Shown: in pieces, positions 8,229 through 16,188 of the stretch
Numbering within the stretch: the stretch's first letter is position 1
Layout: each line of letters opens with the position of its first letter
DNA from: JBBSWA01 sp038046485
GTDB lineage: Archaea; Nanobdellota; Nanobdellia; Woesearchaeales; SM23-78
DNA length: 52,572 nt
Assembly (NCBI GenBank): GCA_038046485.1
Contig: JBBSWA010000003.1
Span: 1-52,572 of the forward strand
Reading direction: 5' to 3'
Made by a program: the position numbers and the translations under genes
The notes under the pieces: model-generated
Told to the model about the DNA's origin: nothing
The model's input: only the letters and a program-made list of their open reading frames with translations
The model's database searches: none

Positions 8229-8927
8229 TTATTCTATCCATAATCGAATGCGCAGGAGTAAGAGCTGAAAAAACATTTTAAGAGGATCAAGCGGCTTTAT
8301 TTTGCTGCCTTCTTTGTGTTCCCATGCAATGGGCATTTTGAAAAGAGTGTATCCTCTCTTTTTGATTCGGTAGAACAGTTCAACATCGAAGAGCCAGCCA
8401 GTAGTTTTTAATTCGTTGAACAAGGTATGTGCTATTTTTTGTTTGAATCCTTTGAAGCCGCACAGGTTGTCTTTTACATTGTATTGGAAAAGAACAAAGA
8501 CAAGGGTGTTGAACAAATCTCCTATGATCTTTCGAGTAGGGTCTCGTTTTAGTTTAGAGTGTGGATGGTAACGGTCTCCCACAACAGCATCATATCTTTT
8601 TAGGTAGTGTAGCATCTTTGGAATTTCTTCGGACTGGATGCTTCCATCCGCATCAATAAACAATACGTAAGATGTTTTTGTGTGCAAGATGCCTTTTCGA
8701 ACAGCAGCACCCTTTCCTTGATTGGAGGCGTAGGTGAGAATTTCAGTAGGAGTGCCTCTTGTTAGTTTTTTAGCAACTTCCAATGTGTGGTCTTTGGAGC
8801 CATCATTGACCAGAAGAAGGGTGTAGTCGGTTCTTTTTTTGACAAACTCGATCAAATGAGGAAGAAAAGAAGGGAGTCTTTTTTCTTCGTTGTACATGGG
8901 CACGATGATCGTACAATCTTTAGGCAT
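8229..8927 (-). CDS. GT2 glycosyltransferase, dolichyl-phosphate glucose/mannose synthase-like
   Basis: A 232-residue family-2 glycosyltransferase. Motifs: IIVPMYNEE near the N-terminus, NDGS at 41-44, NQGKGAAVRKG at 69-79, the metal-binding D-A-D-G at 92-95, VVGDRY and LCGFKGF in the acceptor half, then FDVELFYRIKKRG. The CGFKxF and FDVELL patterns are typical of ALG5/DPM1-like enzymes that charge polyprenyl phosphate with a sugar. There is no C-terminal membrane segment, but an amphipathic end (LKMFFQLLLLRIRLWIE) could attach to the membrane. The ATG at 8927 has CCTTTAAAAAT (minus strand, about 8948-8958) at the leaderless distance. It probably supplies lipid-linked sugar to the GT-C enzymes nearby (inference). 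Confidence 0.88.
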   Translation of the reverse strand: MPKDCTIIVPMYNEEKRLPSFLPHLIEFVKKRTDYTLLLVNDGSKDHTLEVAKKLTRGTPTEILTYASNQGKGAAVRKGILHTKTSYVLFIDADGSIQSEEIPKMLHYLKRYDAVVGDRYHPHSKLKRDPTRKIIGDLFNTLVFVLFQYNVKDNLCGFKGFKQKIAHTLFNELKTTGWLFDVELFYRIKKRGYTLFKMPIAWEHKEGSKIKPLDPLKMFFQLLLLRIRLWIE

Positions 8928-9068
8928 AGGGGTGGGCAGCAGATTTCATTTTTAAAGGTTGGTTTTAAATAAATCTATTTAATATTAACTATATAGACAA
9001 TAAATGAGGGTTAGACTACTTAAGTTTTTCAGCAAAACTTTATAAGTCTCTTTTAGGTTCAAACAAAA

Positions 9069-9926
9069 ATGGCAGAGCTGAGCATAATCATTCCAGTATA
9101 TAACGAAGAGGCAGCCATTCAAAAGACCGTGCGGGATGTGCAAGCGGCATTAAAACAGGTGAAGTCTTCTTCTGAGATCATCTTAGTGAATGACAGTTCA
9201 ATCGATGCTACAGCTTCCATCTTAAAAAAATTGTCTGGTGTACGGATTGTTACACACCCTAAAAACCGAGGATATGGAGCATCTTTGAAAACAGGCATTC
9301 GCAATGCGCAAGGAAAATGGATTTTGATTGTGGATGCAGATGGAACGTATCCCATTGATGCAATCCCAACTTTGTTGAAAGAAACTTCCAAATATGACAT
9401 GGTGGTAGGTTCCAGAACAGGAGAAAATGTAAGCATTCCTTTCTTTCGTAGGCCCGCCAAATGGTTCCTGAATAAATTGACTACTTATCTAACGGGCACA
9501 AAAATTCCCGATCTCAACTCCGGCTTGAGGGTGTTTAAGAAGGAAATTGCAGAGCGTTTCTTCCACTTGTTCCCGGAAGGCTTCTCCTTCACCACAACGA
9601 TCACAGTAGCTTGTCTCACGAATGGCTATTCAGTAAAGTTTGTTCCCATCAATTATTATAAAAGAAAAGGAAAGTCAACCATGCGTCCGCAGCAGTTCTT
9701 TGCTTTCTTGCAGCTCATCGCTAGATTAATTACCTGTTTCAAGCCGCTTAATTTCTTCTTGCCTCCTAGTGTTTTGCTTATTTTGGTCGGGATAATTAAG
9801 ATGACTCTCGATTTCATTCATCAGAATCATTTCGGTGTAGGTGGCGTCATGGTGGTCTTAGCCGGCATCCAGATCTTCATGATGGGCTTACTCGCTGACT
9901 TGATCATTACGAGAACAAAGGTGTAA
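9069..9926 (+). CDS. GT2 glycosyltransferase with two C-terminal membrane segments
   Basis: A 285-residue GT2 enzyme. Motifs: IIIPVYNEE, NDSS at 41-44, NRGYGASLKTG (66-76), the metal-binding D-A-D-G at 89-92, VVGSRTG and LNSGLRVFKKE. The catalytic domain ends at about residue 225 and is followed by two hydrophobic segments (about 228-248 and 258-282), the plan of polyprenyl-phosphate sugar synthases. ACTTTATAAG (9037-9046) lies about 27 nt before the ATG. The stop is followed after 8 nt by the structured element at 9935-10062. Confidence 0.88.
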   Translation: MAELSIIIPVYNEEAAIQKTVRDVQAALKQVKSSSEIILVNDSSIDATASILKKLSGVRIVTHPKNRGYGASLKTGIRNAQGKWILIVDADGTYPIDAIPTLLKETSKYDMVVGSRTGENVSIPFFRRPAKWFLNKLTTYLTGTKIPDLNSGLRVFKKEIAERFFHLFPEGFSFTTTITVACLTNGYSVKFVPINYYKRKGKSTMRPQQFFAFLQLIARLITCFKPLNFFLPPSVLLILVGIIKMTLDFIHQNHFGVGGVMVVLAGIQIFMMGLLADLIITRTKV

Positions 9927-9934
9927 ATTCTAAG

Positions 9935-10062
9935 AATTTGTTTAGCATCCTCAGGTCAAAACTCCATTGATAAAACATTAAGTTCGTTGTGGGGGTTGTC
10001 CCTTACGGGGAAACAGAACAGTAGAGATAAACATGAAGAGTTTTGAAGATGCTAAACAAATT
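9935..10062 (+). ncRNA. candidate structured RNA element, copy 1
   Basis: Long imperfect palindrome filling the gap between the GT2 stop (9926) and the opposing AKR stop (10063). Outer stem: 9935-9949 pairs perfectly over 15 bp with 10048-10062. Then comes an asymmetric internal loop of CTCAGG (9950-9955) against a single A (10047). The inner stem TCAAAACTC (9956-9964) pairs with GAGTTTTGA (10038-10046). The apical part has GTTC (9982-9985) with GAAC (10016-10019) and encloses a G-rich run and the sequence CCTTACGGG (10001-10009). Copy 2 at 25377 has the same loops and compensatory stem changes. Plus-strand orientation is chosen because both copies start exactly 9 nt after the stop of a plus-strand gene. 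No known family recognised; a mobile palindromic element is the alternative. Confidence 0.65.
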
Positions 10063-11028
10063 TCAAGGATGATAATCAAAGATATTTCCAGTCTCTGGAA
10101 TATAGGGTTGGAACCGGTCTGAGATCTCGGTGAGTTGGTTAAGTACTTGTTCAGGTAAAGGATTTTCTAGGGCAGCCATATTCTCGCGAAATTGTTCTGG
10201 ATTGCGAGCTCCGACAAGGACAGAACCCACTCCATTTTGATGGAACAGCCATTGGAGTGCCAGATGAACAAGCGGTCTTCCTACGTCTTGAGCAACTGCT
10301 TTCATTTCTTCCACGGCGCTGTATACATAAGGGTAAACCGCGGGTTTGAAGTGTACGACCATTCTTCCGCGAATATCGTCTTTTCCAAACTGGGGAGGTG
10401 TAGAGCCATATTTTCCTGTCAGAATCCCAAGCAATAAAGGGCTGTAAATCACTGTGGGAATGCCTTGTTCTTTACAGTAAGGAAGTACATCTTTCTCAGG
10501 AGATCGCCAGAGTAAGTTGTAGCACAGCTGGTGTGCATCGATTTTTCCAGCTTCGCTCACTTGCTTCATCTGTTCAACAGAAAAATTACTAACGCCAATT
10601 CCTCGGACAGTGCCTTTTTTTCGCTCTGCTTCTAGCGCTTGCATTACAGTGCGCATATCCGGAACATCTTTATTCGGCCAGTGAATGTACATGAGGTCTA
10701 AGTAGCTCGTTTGGAGGCGTTGTAAGGATTCTTGCACAAAATCGCTTACTTCTTTTTTCGGATCTAAGAAAAATTTAGTGGCGATAAACAAGTCTCCGCG
10801 CTTGATAGATCGTTCCGTTAGGAATTTCCCAACGAGTTCTTCTGAATGTCCATTTCCATATCCTTGTGCCGTATCAATGTGGGTAATCCCTGCTTCAATA
10901 GCCGCTTGAAGGGTAGCTAATGAATCCTTGTCTTCCTGTCCTTCCCATTGATCGCCACCAAAGCTCCAAGTGCCTAATCCTAATGCCGTGGCAAGACAAG
11001 AAGAGGTGCCGATTCGGGTCGTTTGCAT
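10063..11028 (-). CDS. aldo/keto reductase
   Basis: A 321-residue NAD(P)H-dependent oxidoreductase of the AKR superfamily with the full catalytic tetrad: D52 and Y57 in IDTAQGYGNGHSE, K85 in FIATKF, and H116 in YIHWPNKD. The GIGVSNFS segment and the C-terminal cofactor region VLVGARNPEQ are also intact. Substrate unknown; it resembles general aldehyde/ketone reductases. The ATG at 11028 has a TATA box (TTATAAATAA on the minus strand) embedded in the palindrome CGTTA-TTTA-TAACG (11046-11059). It is divergent from the ferredoxin-DUF4346 gene, so the two may share regulation. Its stop abuts the RNA-like element. Confidence 0.92.
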   Translation of the reverse strand: MQTTRIGTSSCLATALGLGTWSFGGDQWEGQEDKDSLATLQAAIEAGITHIDTAQGYGNGHSEELVGKFLTERSIKRGDLFIATKFFLDPKKEVSDFVQESLQRLQTSYLDLMYIHWPNKDVPDMRTVMQALEAERKKGTVRGIGVSNFSVEQMKQVSEAGKIDAHQLCYNLLWRSPEKDVLPYCKEQGIPTVIYSPLLLGILTGKYGSTPPQFGKDDIRGRMVVHFKPAVYPYVYSAVEEMKAVAQDVGRPLVHLALQWLFHQNGVGSVLVGARNPEQFRENMAALENPLPEQVLNQLTEISDRFQPYIPETGNIFDYHP

Positions 11029-11045
11029 GATCTTTCGAAACAGGT

Positions 11046-11059
11046 CGTTATTTATAACG
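11046..11059 (-). promoter_or_regulatory. palindromic TATA box of the AKR gene, possible operator
   Basis: CGTTA-TTTA-TAACG is a perfect 5-bp inverted repeat centred about 25 nt upstream of the AKR ATG. The TATA box is inside the palindrome, so a dimeric regulator bound here would block TBP. The opposing ferredoxin TATA box (CTTTTAAAATC, 11071-11081) is only 12 bp away. Confidence 0.5.
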
Positions 11060-11101
11060 GTTTTCCAAACCTTTTAAAATCAGTATGGCATTCCTATCTT
11101 C

Positions 11102-11692
11102 ATGGCTAAAAAGTGGCGCATCGAGCATGATCTGAAGTTGTGTATTGGAAACCGGGCGTGTTTGAAGGAGGCTCCAGCGTTCTTTTATTTCAAGGATGCA
11201 GAGAACAAAGCCTATCTAAAGAGTCCGAATCAGAAAGGAGACCTCATCATGTTAGAGAATGACTTCACAGATGAAGAGGCAAAGCAGCTCCTGGAAGCTG
11301 CACATGCTTGTCCGGTGAATGTCATCCAAATCACCGATCTAACTTCTGGAGATGTTTTAGTAAGTCACCAAGCCAAAATCGTGGGGAACTTGAAGGAAGT
11401 CCGCGCTTCATACAATGATGACAAAGAGTTTGCCATGGATCCGAAGGGCTACTTCCTCATCCGCATCAATAAAGAAAAAAAAGAAATTGAGATTGGTTTC
11501 TGCCCGAACAAGAACGAAGTTAGTGTCCGAATCACCGGAAAAACCCCTCGAGAAGTGTATCATACCGCCATCCGCGAGGGCCTCGTCTCGCGTCTAGATC
11601 ACGCCGCCTACCTGGGCCGTGAAGTACAGAAAGCCTTCGATGCATTGCAGACAGGCAAAGAGTATGTGCAGGATGATGAGGTTAAGTTTTAG
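11102..11692 (+). CDS. ferredoxin fused to DUF4346-like domain
   Basis: A 196-residue two-domain protein. Residues 1-85 form a Pyrococcus-type ferredoxin: C14-I-G-N17-R-A-C20 and C70 in ACPVNVIQI. The second cluster position is Asn rather than Cys or Asp, so three Cys ligands are seen. Residues about 112-193 match the C-terminal domain of the MtrA-like protein encoded at 12257-13096 (DP-x-G-x-F, GKT-x-(R/K)-EV, YLGRE-V-x-KA, G-x-x-YVQ), which I recognise as DUF4346. A linker of about 25 residues joins them. The ATG at 11102 is leaderless behind CTTTTAAAATC (11071-11081). Probably an electron-transfer module docking onto the partner of the DUF4346 family (inference). Confidence 0.8.
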   Translation: MAKKWRIEHDLKLCIGNRACLKEAPAFFYFKDAENKAYLKSPNQKGDLIMLENDFTDEEAKQLLEAAHACPVNVIQITDLTSGDVLVSHQAKIVGNLKEVRASYNDDKEFAMDPKGYFLIRINKEKKEIEIGFCPNKNEVSVRITGKTPREVYHTAIREGLVSRLDHAAYLGREVQKAFDALQTGKEYVQDDEVKF

Positions 11693-11728
11693 GTCAACAT
11701 TTATAAAATCGCAGTTGTTTCTCGCTGT

Positions 11729-12241
11729 ATGTCTCTAATAGATTATGTTCAAGCTTTAGAAACGTGTCCTGATGATGACTTATCCTCAAGATTTGGCATT
11801 ACGCACGATTGGCCTGTATTGGTGAAATTGGAGGGTGATGCTCTTTTAACAGCCTTGACTGCTTCTGATAAATGGAGCGCAAATGAGGACGCCAAGGTTG
11901 AATTACGAAGAATGTTGTCTGATGCAGGAGTACTTCATGCTTTTGACTATGATTTAGGAAGTGTGCAACTACATATCTTACCGTATTTACACGCACCTGG
12001 ACTTAATGAGGAGAGAGTGTGTGAATTAGAAAGAGAAGGTTATAAAACAACAATTTGGGTTGCGGATTCTGTTGTAGATATCCATGAGATATCTGAAGAA
12101 ATAACAATTGGGCGGGCTAGAGCAATGGTTGTTAGGGATCTTGCTAACCTTATCATAGAACATCGAATTCCTGCACGTTTTCCTCATGCTCATATGGGGG
12201 TTGACCAACCCAAGGATACAATCTGCTACGAACCAGAATAA
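11729..12241 (+). CDS. hypothetical protein (170 aa)
   Basis: I do not recognise this protein. It is acidic, soluble (no membrane segment) and has a few scattered cysteines (C13, near the middle, and close to the C-terminus) without a metal-binding pattern. A His/Pro-containing C-terminal stretch (RIPARFPHAHMGVDQP) could be a ligand site but matches nothing I know. It has its own leaderless promoter: ATTTATAAAATC (11699-11710) centred about 26 nt before the ATG, so it is expressed separately although only 36 nt from the ferredoxin-DUF4346 gene. It ends 15 nt from the convergent MtrA-like gene. Confidence 0.7.
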   Translation: MSLIDYVQALETCPDDDLSSRFGITHDWPVLVKLEGDALLTALTASDKWSANEDAKVELRRMLSDAGVLHAFDYDLGSVQLHILPYLHAPGLNEERVCELEREGYKTTIWVADSVVDIHEISEEITIGRARAMVVRDLANLIIEHRIPARFPHAHMGVDQPKDTICYEPE

Positions 12242-12256
12242 ACTCCATCTAGTTAA

Positions 12257-13096
12257 TTATTCACACACACCACAACTTTCGTCATTTTTAGCATCATTTC
12301 CTTTTTCCTTCACAACCAACTGCTCGCTCTGCACATACTTAAATCCATTCAGCATGGCCATCTCGGCTTTCCCAACTTCTCGTCCAAGATAAGCAATGTG
12401 TTGCTCTCGTTGGGTAAAATCTCCAAATAGTTTATGTGCAATCACAGTGTGTAATACTTCTTTTGCTGTCTTCCCGCGGATCACACAGTCCAATTCACAG
12501 GTACTGGCTTTGTAGTGTTCCACCACAATATATTTCTCAACAATCTTGACGACAAAATGTCCAAGAGGGTCCCAGACAAGTTCTGGGTTTTCGTTGGCGT
12601 CAATTATTGTAACTTGGGGTGGGCTTTCGATGGGGATGGGTTCTTGACTGATGCGTCCAGGGTTTTTCATAGCACAGTCTTGAATCCTGGAAAGTAGGTT
12701 CTCAAGGATCTTGTGGGGAGTCGGTTTGTGTTCGTCCAAGGTGAGGTTGATCATGTGCACTTGTTCTCGTAATCTGCGTAGTTGTTCGGTTAATTTTTGA
12801 GTGGTAGGAATAGGCAGCTGAGGAGTATCTTGGAGCCATTGCTGTAAAACAACATCCGGTTTGAAAGAGCTTCGCTCGCCGCAGAAGATGATAAAGCGGA
12901 TGTAGGGGTTCGCTACAATCGTTTCAACTAGCCTTAAAAGGCCTGGGTTCACAGTTATGCAGCTTCCGGCAATGGCAATTTGTGAGTGTTTCAGTTCCAA
13001 GAGCGTATGGTCCGTAGCGCCCGTGCAGACCGCAACGCAGCCTTGTTTATTGATAACAGTAGTGTTAGCAGGGCTTGGAGGCCAGTTGTCGAGCAT
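12257..13096 (-). CDS. MtrA-like protein with C-terminal DUF4346 domain
   Basis: A 279-residue protein. The N-terminal part (about 1-118) resembles subunit A of tetrahydromethanopterin S-methyltransferase: AIAGSCITVNPGLLRLVETI (41-60) and VANPYIRFIIFCG (61-73) correspond to the A-I-A-G-x-C and N-P-x-I-R-F-x-I-x-C-G segments of MtrA. As I recall the family, the corrinoid-binding His follows this CG; here ERSSFKPD stands there without a His, so corrinoid binding is doubtful. Residues about 172-260 form the DUF4346 domain shared with the ferredoxin fusion at 11102. The tail ends in C-G-V-C, a possible metal or thiol site. TATA TATTTTAAAAG (13116-13126). No other methanogenesis gene is in the window. 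Confidence 0.72.
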   Translation of the reverse strand: MLDNWPPSPANTTVINKQGCVAVCTGATDHTLLELKHSQIAIAGSCITVNPGLLRLVETIVANPYIRFIIFCGERSSFKPDVVLQQWLQDTPQLPIPTTQKLTEQLRRLREQVHMINLTLDEHKPTPHKILENLLSRIQDCAMKNPGRISQEPIPIESPPQVTIIDANENPELVWDPLGHFVVKIVEKYIVVEHYKASTCELDCVIRGKTAKEVLHTVIAHKLFGDFTQREQHIAYLGREVGKAEMAMLNGFKYVQSEQLVVKEKGNDAKNDESCGVCE

Positions 13097-13138
13097 GGTA
13101 CAGGTAAATAGGCTGTATTTTAAAAGACCAGGGTAGAA

Positions 13139-14557
13139 TCAGGTCATATGGACCATGGCACGAGCAAGGTTCGTATACCGTTTGAGTTTATCCCAGCTAT
13201 TCATTTTGAGCAGAAGCCGCATCATATATTGAGGCCTGAAATAAAACTCGCGGTAGGCTTTTTTGAGTAGCTCTTGGAGTTCTTCTCCTTTGAAGACCGG
13301 ATGCGAAATCGTCGGATTAAACCATTGAGGAGTGTTCACTTCTTCCCAATTGGTATTCGTCATCATCTGGATTTGTCGTGCCTCATCTTCAGCTTTGGTG
13401 CCTGGGTGGGGGTTGAGCAAGAAAAATTCAACAAAGGTAGGCTTGATTTCTTTAGCAAGATTAAGGGTCTTGCGTGCGGTTTCTTGTGTCTCAAGAGGGC
13501 TGCCCAGGATAAAGAAAGCAAGGGTATCAATGTTGTTCTGGTTGACGATTCGAAAGGCTTCTCGGACTTCTTCAACGGTCTGAGCTTTCAAATATGAATC
13601 CAAGATTTTCTGTTCACCGCTTTCACAACCGAACATGAGTAGTTTTCCGCCGGCGTCTTTGAATTGCTGTGCCATTTCGGGGAACTTCGCAACCATATTG
13701 ACTTTGCCGTTTCCAATAAAAGAGATGTTTCTTTTTTTGAGTTCTTTCATCAATTCTTTAAATCGGGGTGGATTCAAGGTCAGAGTATCGTCTCTAAATT
13801 CAATCACTTTAATGCCATACTTGTTAATCAATTCATCCACTTCTCCCATGACATTCTTAACGCTTCTAAATCGCACTCGAACGCCGTTCGTAATCTTAGA
13901 GGCACAAAAGGTGCATTGGAATGGGCAGCCTCGAGCGGTGAGCATTTCCGTTAAGGGCTCCCCATAGGAAGAAAACAAGACATGGTGGTATTTGGATAAA
14001 TCAATGAGATGGCGCGCAGGGTAAGGGAGGTCATCTAGGTTTTCAAGCAGGGGGCGGTCAGGATTAGCAACAACTTCACCATTTTTCTTTCGATAGACGA
14101 TGCCTACAATGGAGGCTAAGGGTTTTTTCTGGGCAAGTTCTAAAAAGCTGTATTCGCCTTCGTGTTTAACACAAACGTCGATTTCTTTGTACTTTTTCAA
14201 AAGAAGAGGTGCTGTGGGGGTGATATGCGGTCCACCCATAACCACAATGATGTTAGGATTTTCTTTTTTGAGGGCTTTAGCAATCTTAAGGGCATTTCCA
14301 AACGTGGGTGTCGTAGCCGTAATTCCAACCAAATCTGGGTTGTATTTGAGGGTTTCTCGGATGGTTTCTTTGACACCCCAGTGTTCCGCATAGGAGTCCG
14401 TAACTTTAACAGGAAAGCAATGTTTTTCAAGTACTGCTGCAATGTAAAGTAATCCTAGAGGGGGTGCAGTAGGCGGGATGTATTTCTGAAGCTTACCATA
14501 TACGCTCATAAGTTCAGGTGTATTAATCAAGCAGATTTTAGTAGGTGTTTTGCTCAT
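13139..14557 (-). CDS. B12-binding-domain radical SAM protein
   Basis: A 472-residue protein with an N-terminal cobalamin-binding-like Rossmann domain (about 5-150; VVMGGPHITPTAP at 105-117) and a radical SAM domain whose CxxxCxxC motif is C211-PFQ-C215-TF-C218. Later parts include GKVNMVAKFPEM and FGCESGEQKIL typical of the Elp3/MiaB-like core, plus a C-terminal helical domain. Such enzymes include methyltransferases and ring-forming enzymes acting on lipids and natural products; the substrate is unknown. It has a leadered promoter: a Shine-Dalgarno-like GGAG about 3 nt before the ATG, TATA at about 14588-14598 and an inverted repeat at 14572-14587. Confidence 0.88.
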   Translation of the reverse strand: MSKTPTKICLINTPELMSVYGKLQKYIPPTAPPLGLLYIAAVLEKHCFPVKVTDSYAEHWGVKETIRETLKYNPDLVGITATTPTFGNALKIAKALKKENPNIIVVMGGPHITPTAPLLLKKYKEIDVCVKHEGEYSFLELAQKKPLASIVGIVYRKKNGEVVANPDRPLLENLDDLPYPARHLIDLSKYHHVLFSSYGEPLTEMLTARGCPFQCTFCASKITNGVRVRFRSVKNVMGEVDELINKYGIKVIEFRDDTLTLNPPRFKELMKELKKRNISFIGNGKVNMVAKFPEMAQQFKDAGGKLLMFGCESGEQKILDSYLKAQTVEEVREAFRIVNQNNIDTLAFFILGSPLETQETARKTLNLAKEIKPTFVEFFLLNPHPGTKAEDEARQIQMMTNTNWEEVNTPQWFNPTISHPVFKGEELQELLKKAYREFYFRPQYMMRLLLKMNSWDKLKRYTNLARAMVHMT

Positions 14558-14571
14558 TGGTCTCCTGTAAT

Positions 14572-14587
14572 ATTAACTAGCGTTAAT
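14572..14587 (-). promoter_or_regulatory. inverted repeat between TATA box and start, possible operator
   Basis: ATTAAC-TAGC-GTTAAT is a perfect 6-bp inverted repeat just downstream of a TATA-like ACTATAAAATT (minus strand, about 14588-14599) and upstream of the radical SAM ATG at 14557. Its position over the expected transcription start suits a repressor. This promoter differs from the leaderless pattern of its neighbours. Confidence 0.45.
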
Positions 14588-14649
14588 GAATTTTATAGTG
14601 CTTTTAAAGTTTTTGGCTAGGTAGAAATGCTTAAATAACCTACTTGTGC

Positions 14650-16080
14650 TTAATCAAAGAGTAAGCTCAGTCCTTCAGATAGGTGTTCTTTGAGTTCATG
14701 AGGGGTTTTGATGCTAACGATCCGTTTTAGGAGGTAACGGGGTCGCATGTAAAATGTGCGGATGGCAGTACGTTGGAGCTGGAAAATTTCTTCGTTGCTG
14801 ATTTCTTTAACGCGATGGGGCTTGCCTCCAGAGTTTTGCACGAAAGTGCGGTTGTTCTTGAAGACAGGTTTGCTTTTGGCAGAGTCCATACGCATGACCT
14901 TTTCTTGGACAAGTCCTTTTTCAAGAAGATCTTTTCTAAAAGTGGTTCCGAATCGGGGCGTTGCAATGTTGAAGCTTGCATAGTCCAACCCCAATTGAGT
15001 AGATAAGGCAATGGTTTTTTCAATACTTTCCTTGGTTTCTCCGGGAAGGCCGATGATGAACGTTCCCACAGTTCGTAGGTCAACTTTTTGGCAGAGGGCA
15101 AGAGCATCGAACATCTGTTTAACTTTGATGTTTTTCTTATAGGTTTTTAGGAGCTCTTCATTGCTCGTTTCAATGCCGAACATGATCGTGTGACAGCCAG
15201 CGTCTTTCATGGTTTTGAGCAATTTCTCATCTACGACATCGACCCGTGAAAAGCAGGTCCAGGATATGTTTAGTTTTTCTTTCTGGATGCGTTCAAGAAG
15301 TTGGTAACTTCTAGGTTTGTTTACACCAAAAGTTTGGTCGCGGATGAAGAATTCATTTATTCCCAGTTTTTGGAGGAGTTTGACCTCTTTAATGACTGTA
15401 TCTAAGTCTCGTAATTTAAAGCCAATGGTGCTCATGGGGCAAAACGTGCAGGTGAATGGGCAGCCAAAGTCAGTAAGAATCGTGGCGTAGTGGCCTCGGC
15501 GGCTGAAGGGGAAAATATACCTTTTTAAGGGGAACAGATCCCATCGGGGAATGGGCATGTCAGCAGCGCCATAGCCATGCTTTTCAGCTCCTGCAACGAT
15601 CGTGCCATCTTTTGCCCGATATAGGACATTATCAATGAGCCCTTTGGGTTTTTTGAGGTAGTTGAGGAGGTCATCTGTAGAAAAGTCAAGCAGGATTGCA
15701 TCCAAAAAAGGGTGTAAGACAAATGCTTTTTCGCGGACCTCTCGGTAGACATCACTCGATCCAATTAACTGAGTTTTAGGAAGGGCTTCTTTAACTTGGG
15801 TAAGGAAGGGAACATCTTCTTCGTAACTAGGAGAGCTGATGAGGAAGAATATAATCTGGGGGTTGAACTCCTTGATTTTTTCAAGGGTACTTTCGGCGTT
15901 GAGTTCTTCAGCGATGGCATCGATGACGCTAAGTTCATAGTGTTTATCAAGGCGTCCGCTGATATAGACCAGATCAAGGGGGTGATAGTAGTACTTGGCC
16001 TTGCTAACACAGGTGCAATAATAGTCTCGAAAGTATTTTTTCGTGCCAGGAGGATTAAGGAGGAGGAATTTTTTCTTCAT
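14650..16080 (-). CDS. B12-binding-domain radical SAM protein
   Basis: A 476-residue protein related in plan to the neighbour at 13139. The N-terminal Rossmann-like domain (about 1-140) is more divergent. The radical SAM cluster motif is C207-PFT-C211-TF-C214, followed by IGFKLRDLDTVIKEV, RDQTFGVNKP and the FGIETSNEELL and FIIGLPGETKESIE signatures of this superfamily. The C-terminal region is helical and basic. The ATG at 16080 sits about 26 nt from GGTTTATAAAG (16101-16111), hence leaderless. It is divergent from the GT-C gene at 16189. Likely to modify a glycan, lipid or cofactor; no substrate can be read from sequence. Confidence 0.88.
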   Translation of the reverse strand: MKKKFLLLNPPGTKKYFRDYYCTCVSKAKYYYHPLDLVYISGRLDKHYELSVIDAIAEELNAESTLEKIKEFNPQIIFFLISSPSYEEDVPFLTQVKEALPKTQLIGSSDVYREVREKAFVLHPFLDAILLDFSTDDLLNYLKKPKGLIDNVLYRAKDGTIVAGAEKHGYGAADMPIPRWDLFPLKRYIFPFSRRGHYATILTDFGCPFTCTFCPMSTIGFKLRDLDTVIKEVKLLQKLGINEFFIRDQTFGVNKPRSYQLLERIQKEKLNISWTCFSRVDVVDEKLLKTMKDAGCHTIMFGIETSNEELLKTYKKNIKVKQMFDALALCQKVDLRTVGTFIIGLPGETKESIEKTIALSTQLGLDYASFNIATPRFGTTFRKDLLEKGLVQEKVMRMDSAKSKPVFKNNRTFVQNSGGKPHRVKEISNEEIFQLQRTAIRTFYMRPRYLLKRIVSIKTPHELKEHLSEGLSLLFD

Positions 16081-16188
16081 GGTCTAAGGGAGGGTTTGTT
16101 GGTTTATAAAGATTGTCGGTGGAGGTATGGAGGGACTTTGACGGAAAAAAGAAAGGCATTTATACGCTTAAGATTAACCTTCTATAAA

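Noticed and set aside
9935..10062. SRP RNA, RNase P RNA, box C/D or H/ACA guide RNA
   Set aside because: The conserved boxes of these RNAs (SRP helix 8 loops, RNase P core, RUGAUGA/CUGA, ANA with guide pockets) are not present in either copy.
15796..16188. Long N-terminal extension of the GT-C gene at 16189
   Set aside because: It runs antiparallel through the radical SAM gene, has no promoter, and its translation lacks domain likeness; the TATA box and ATG at 16189 fit better.
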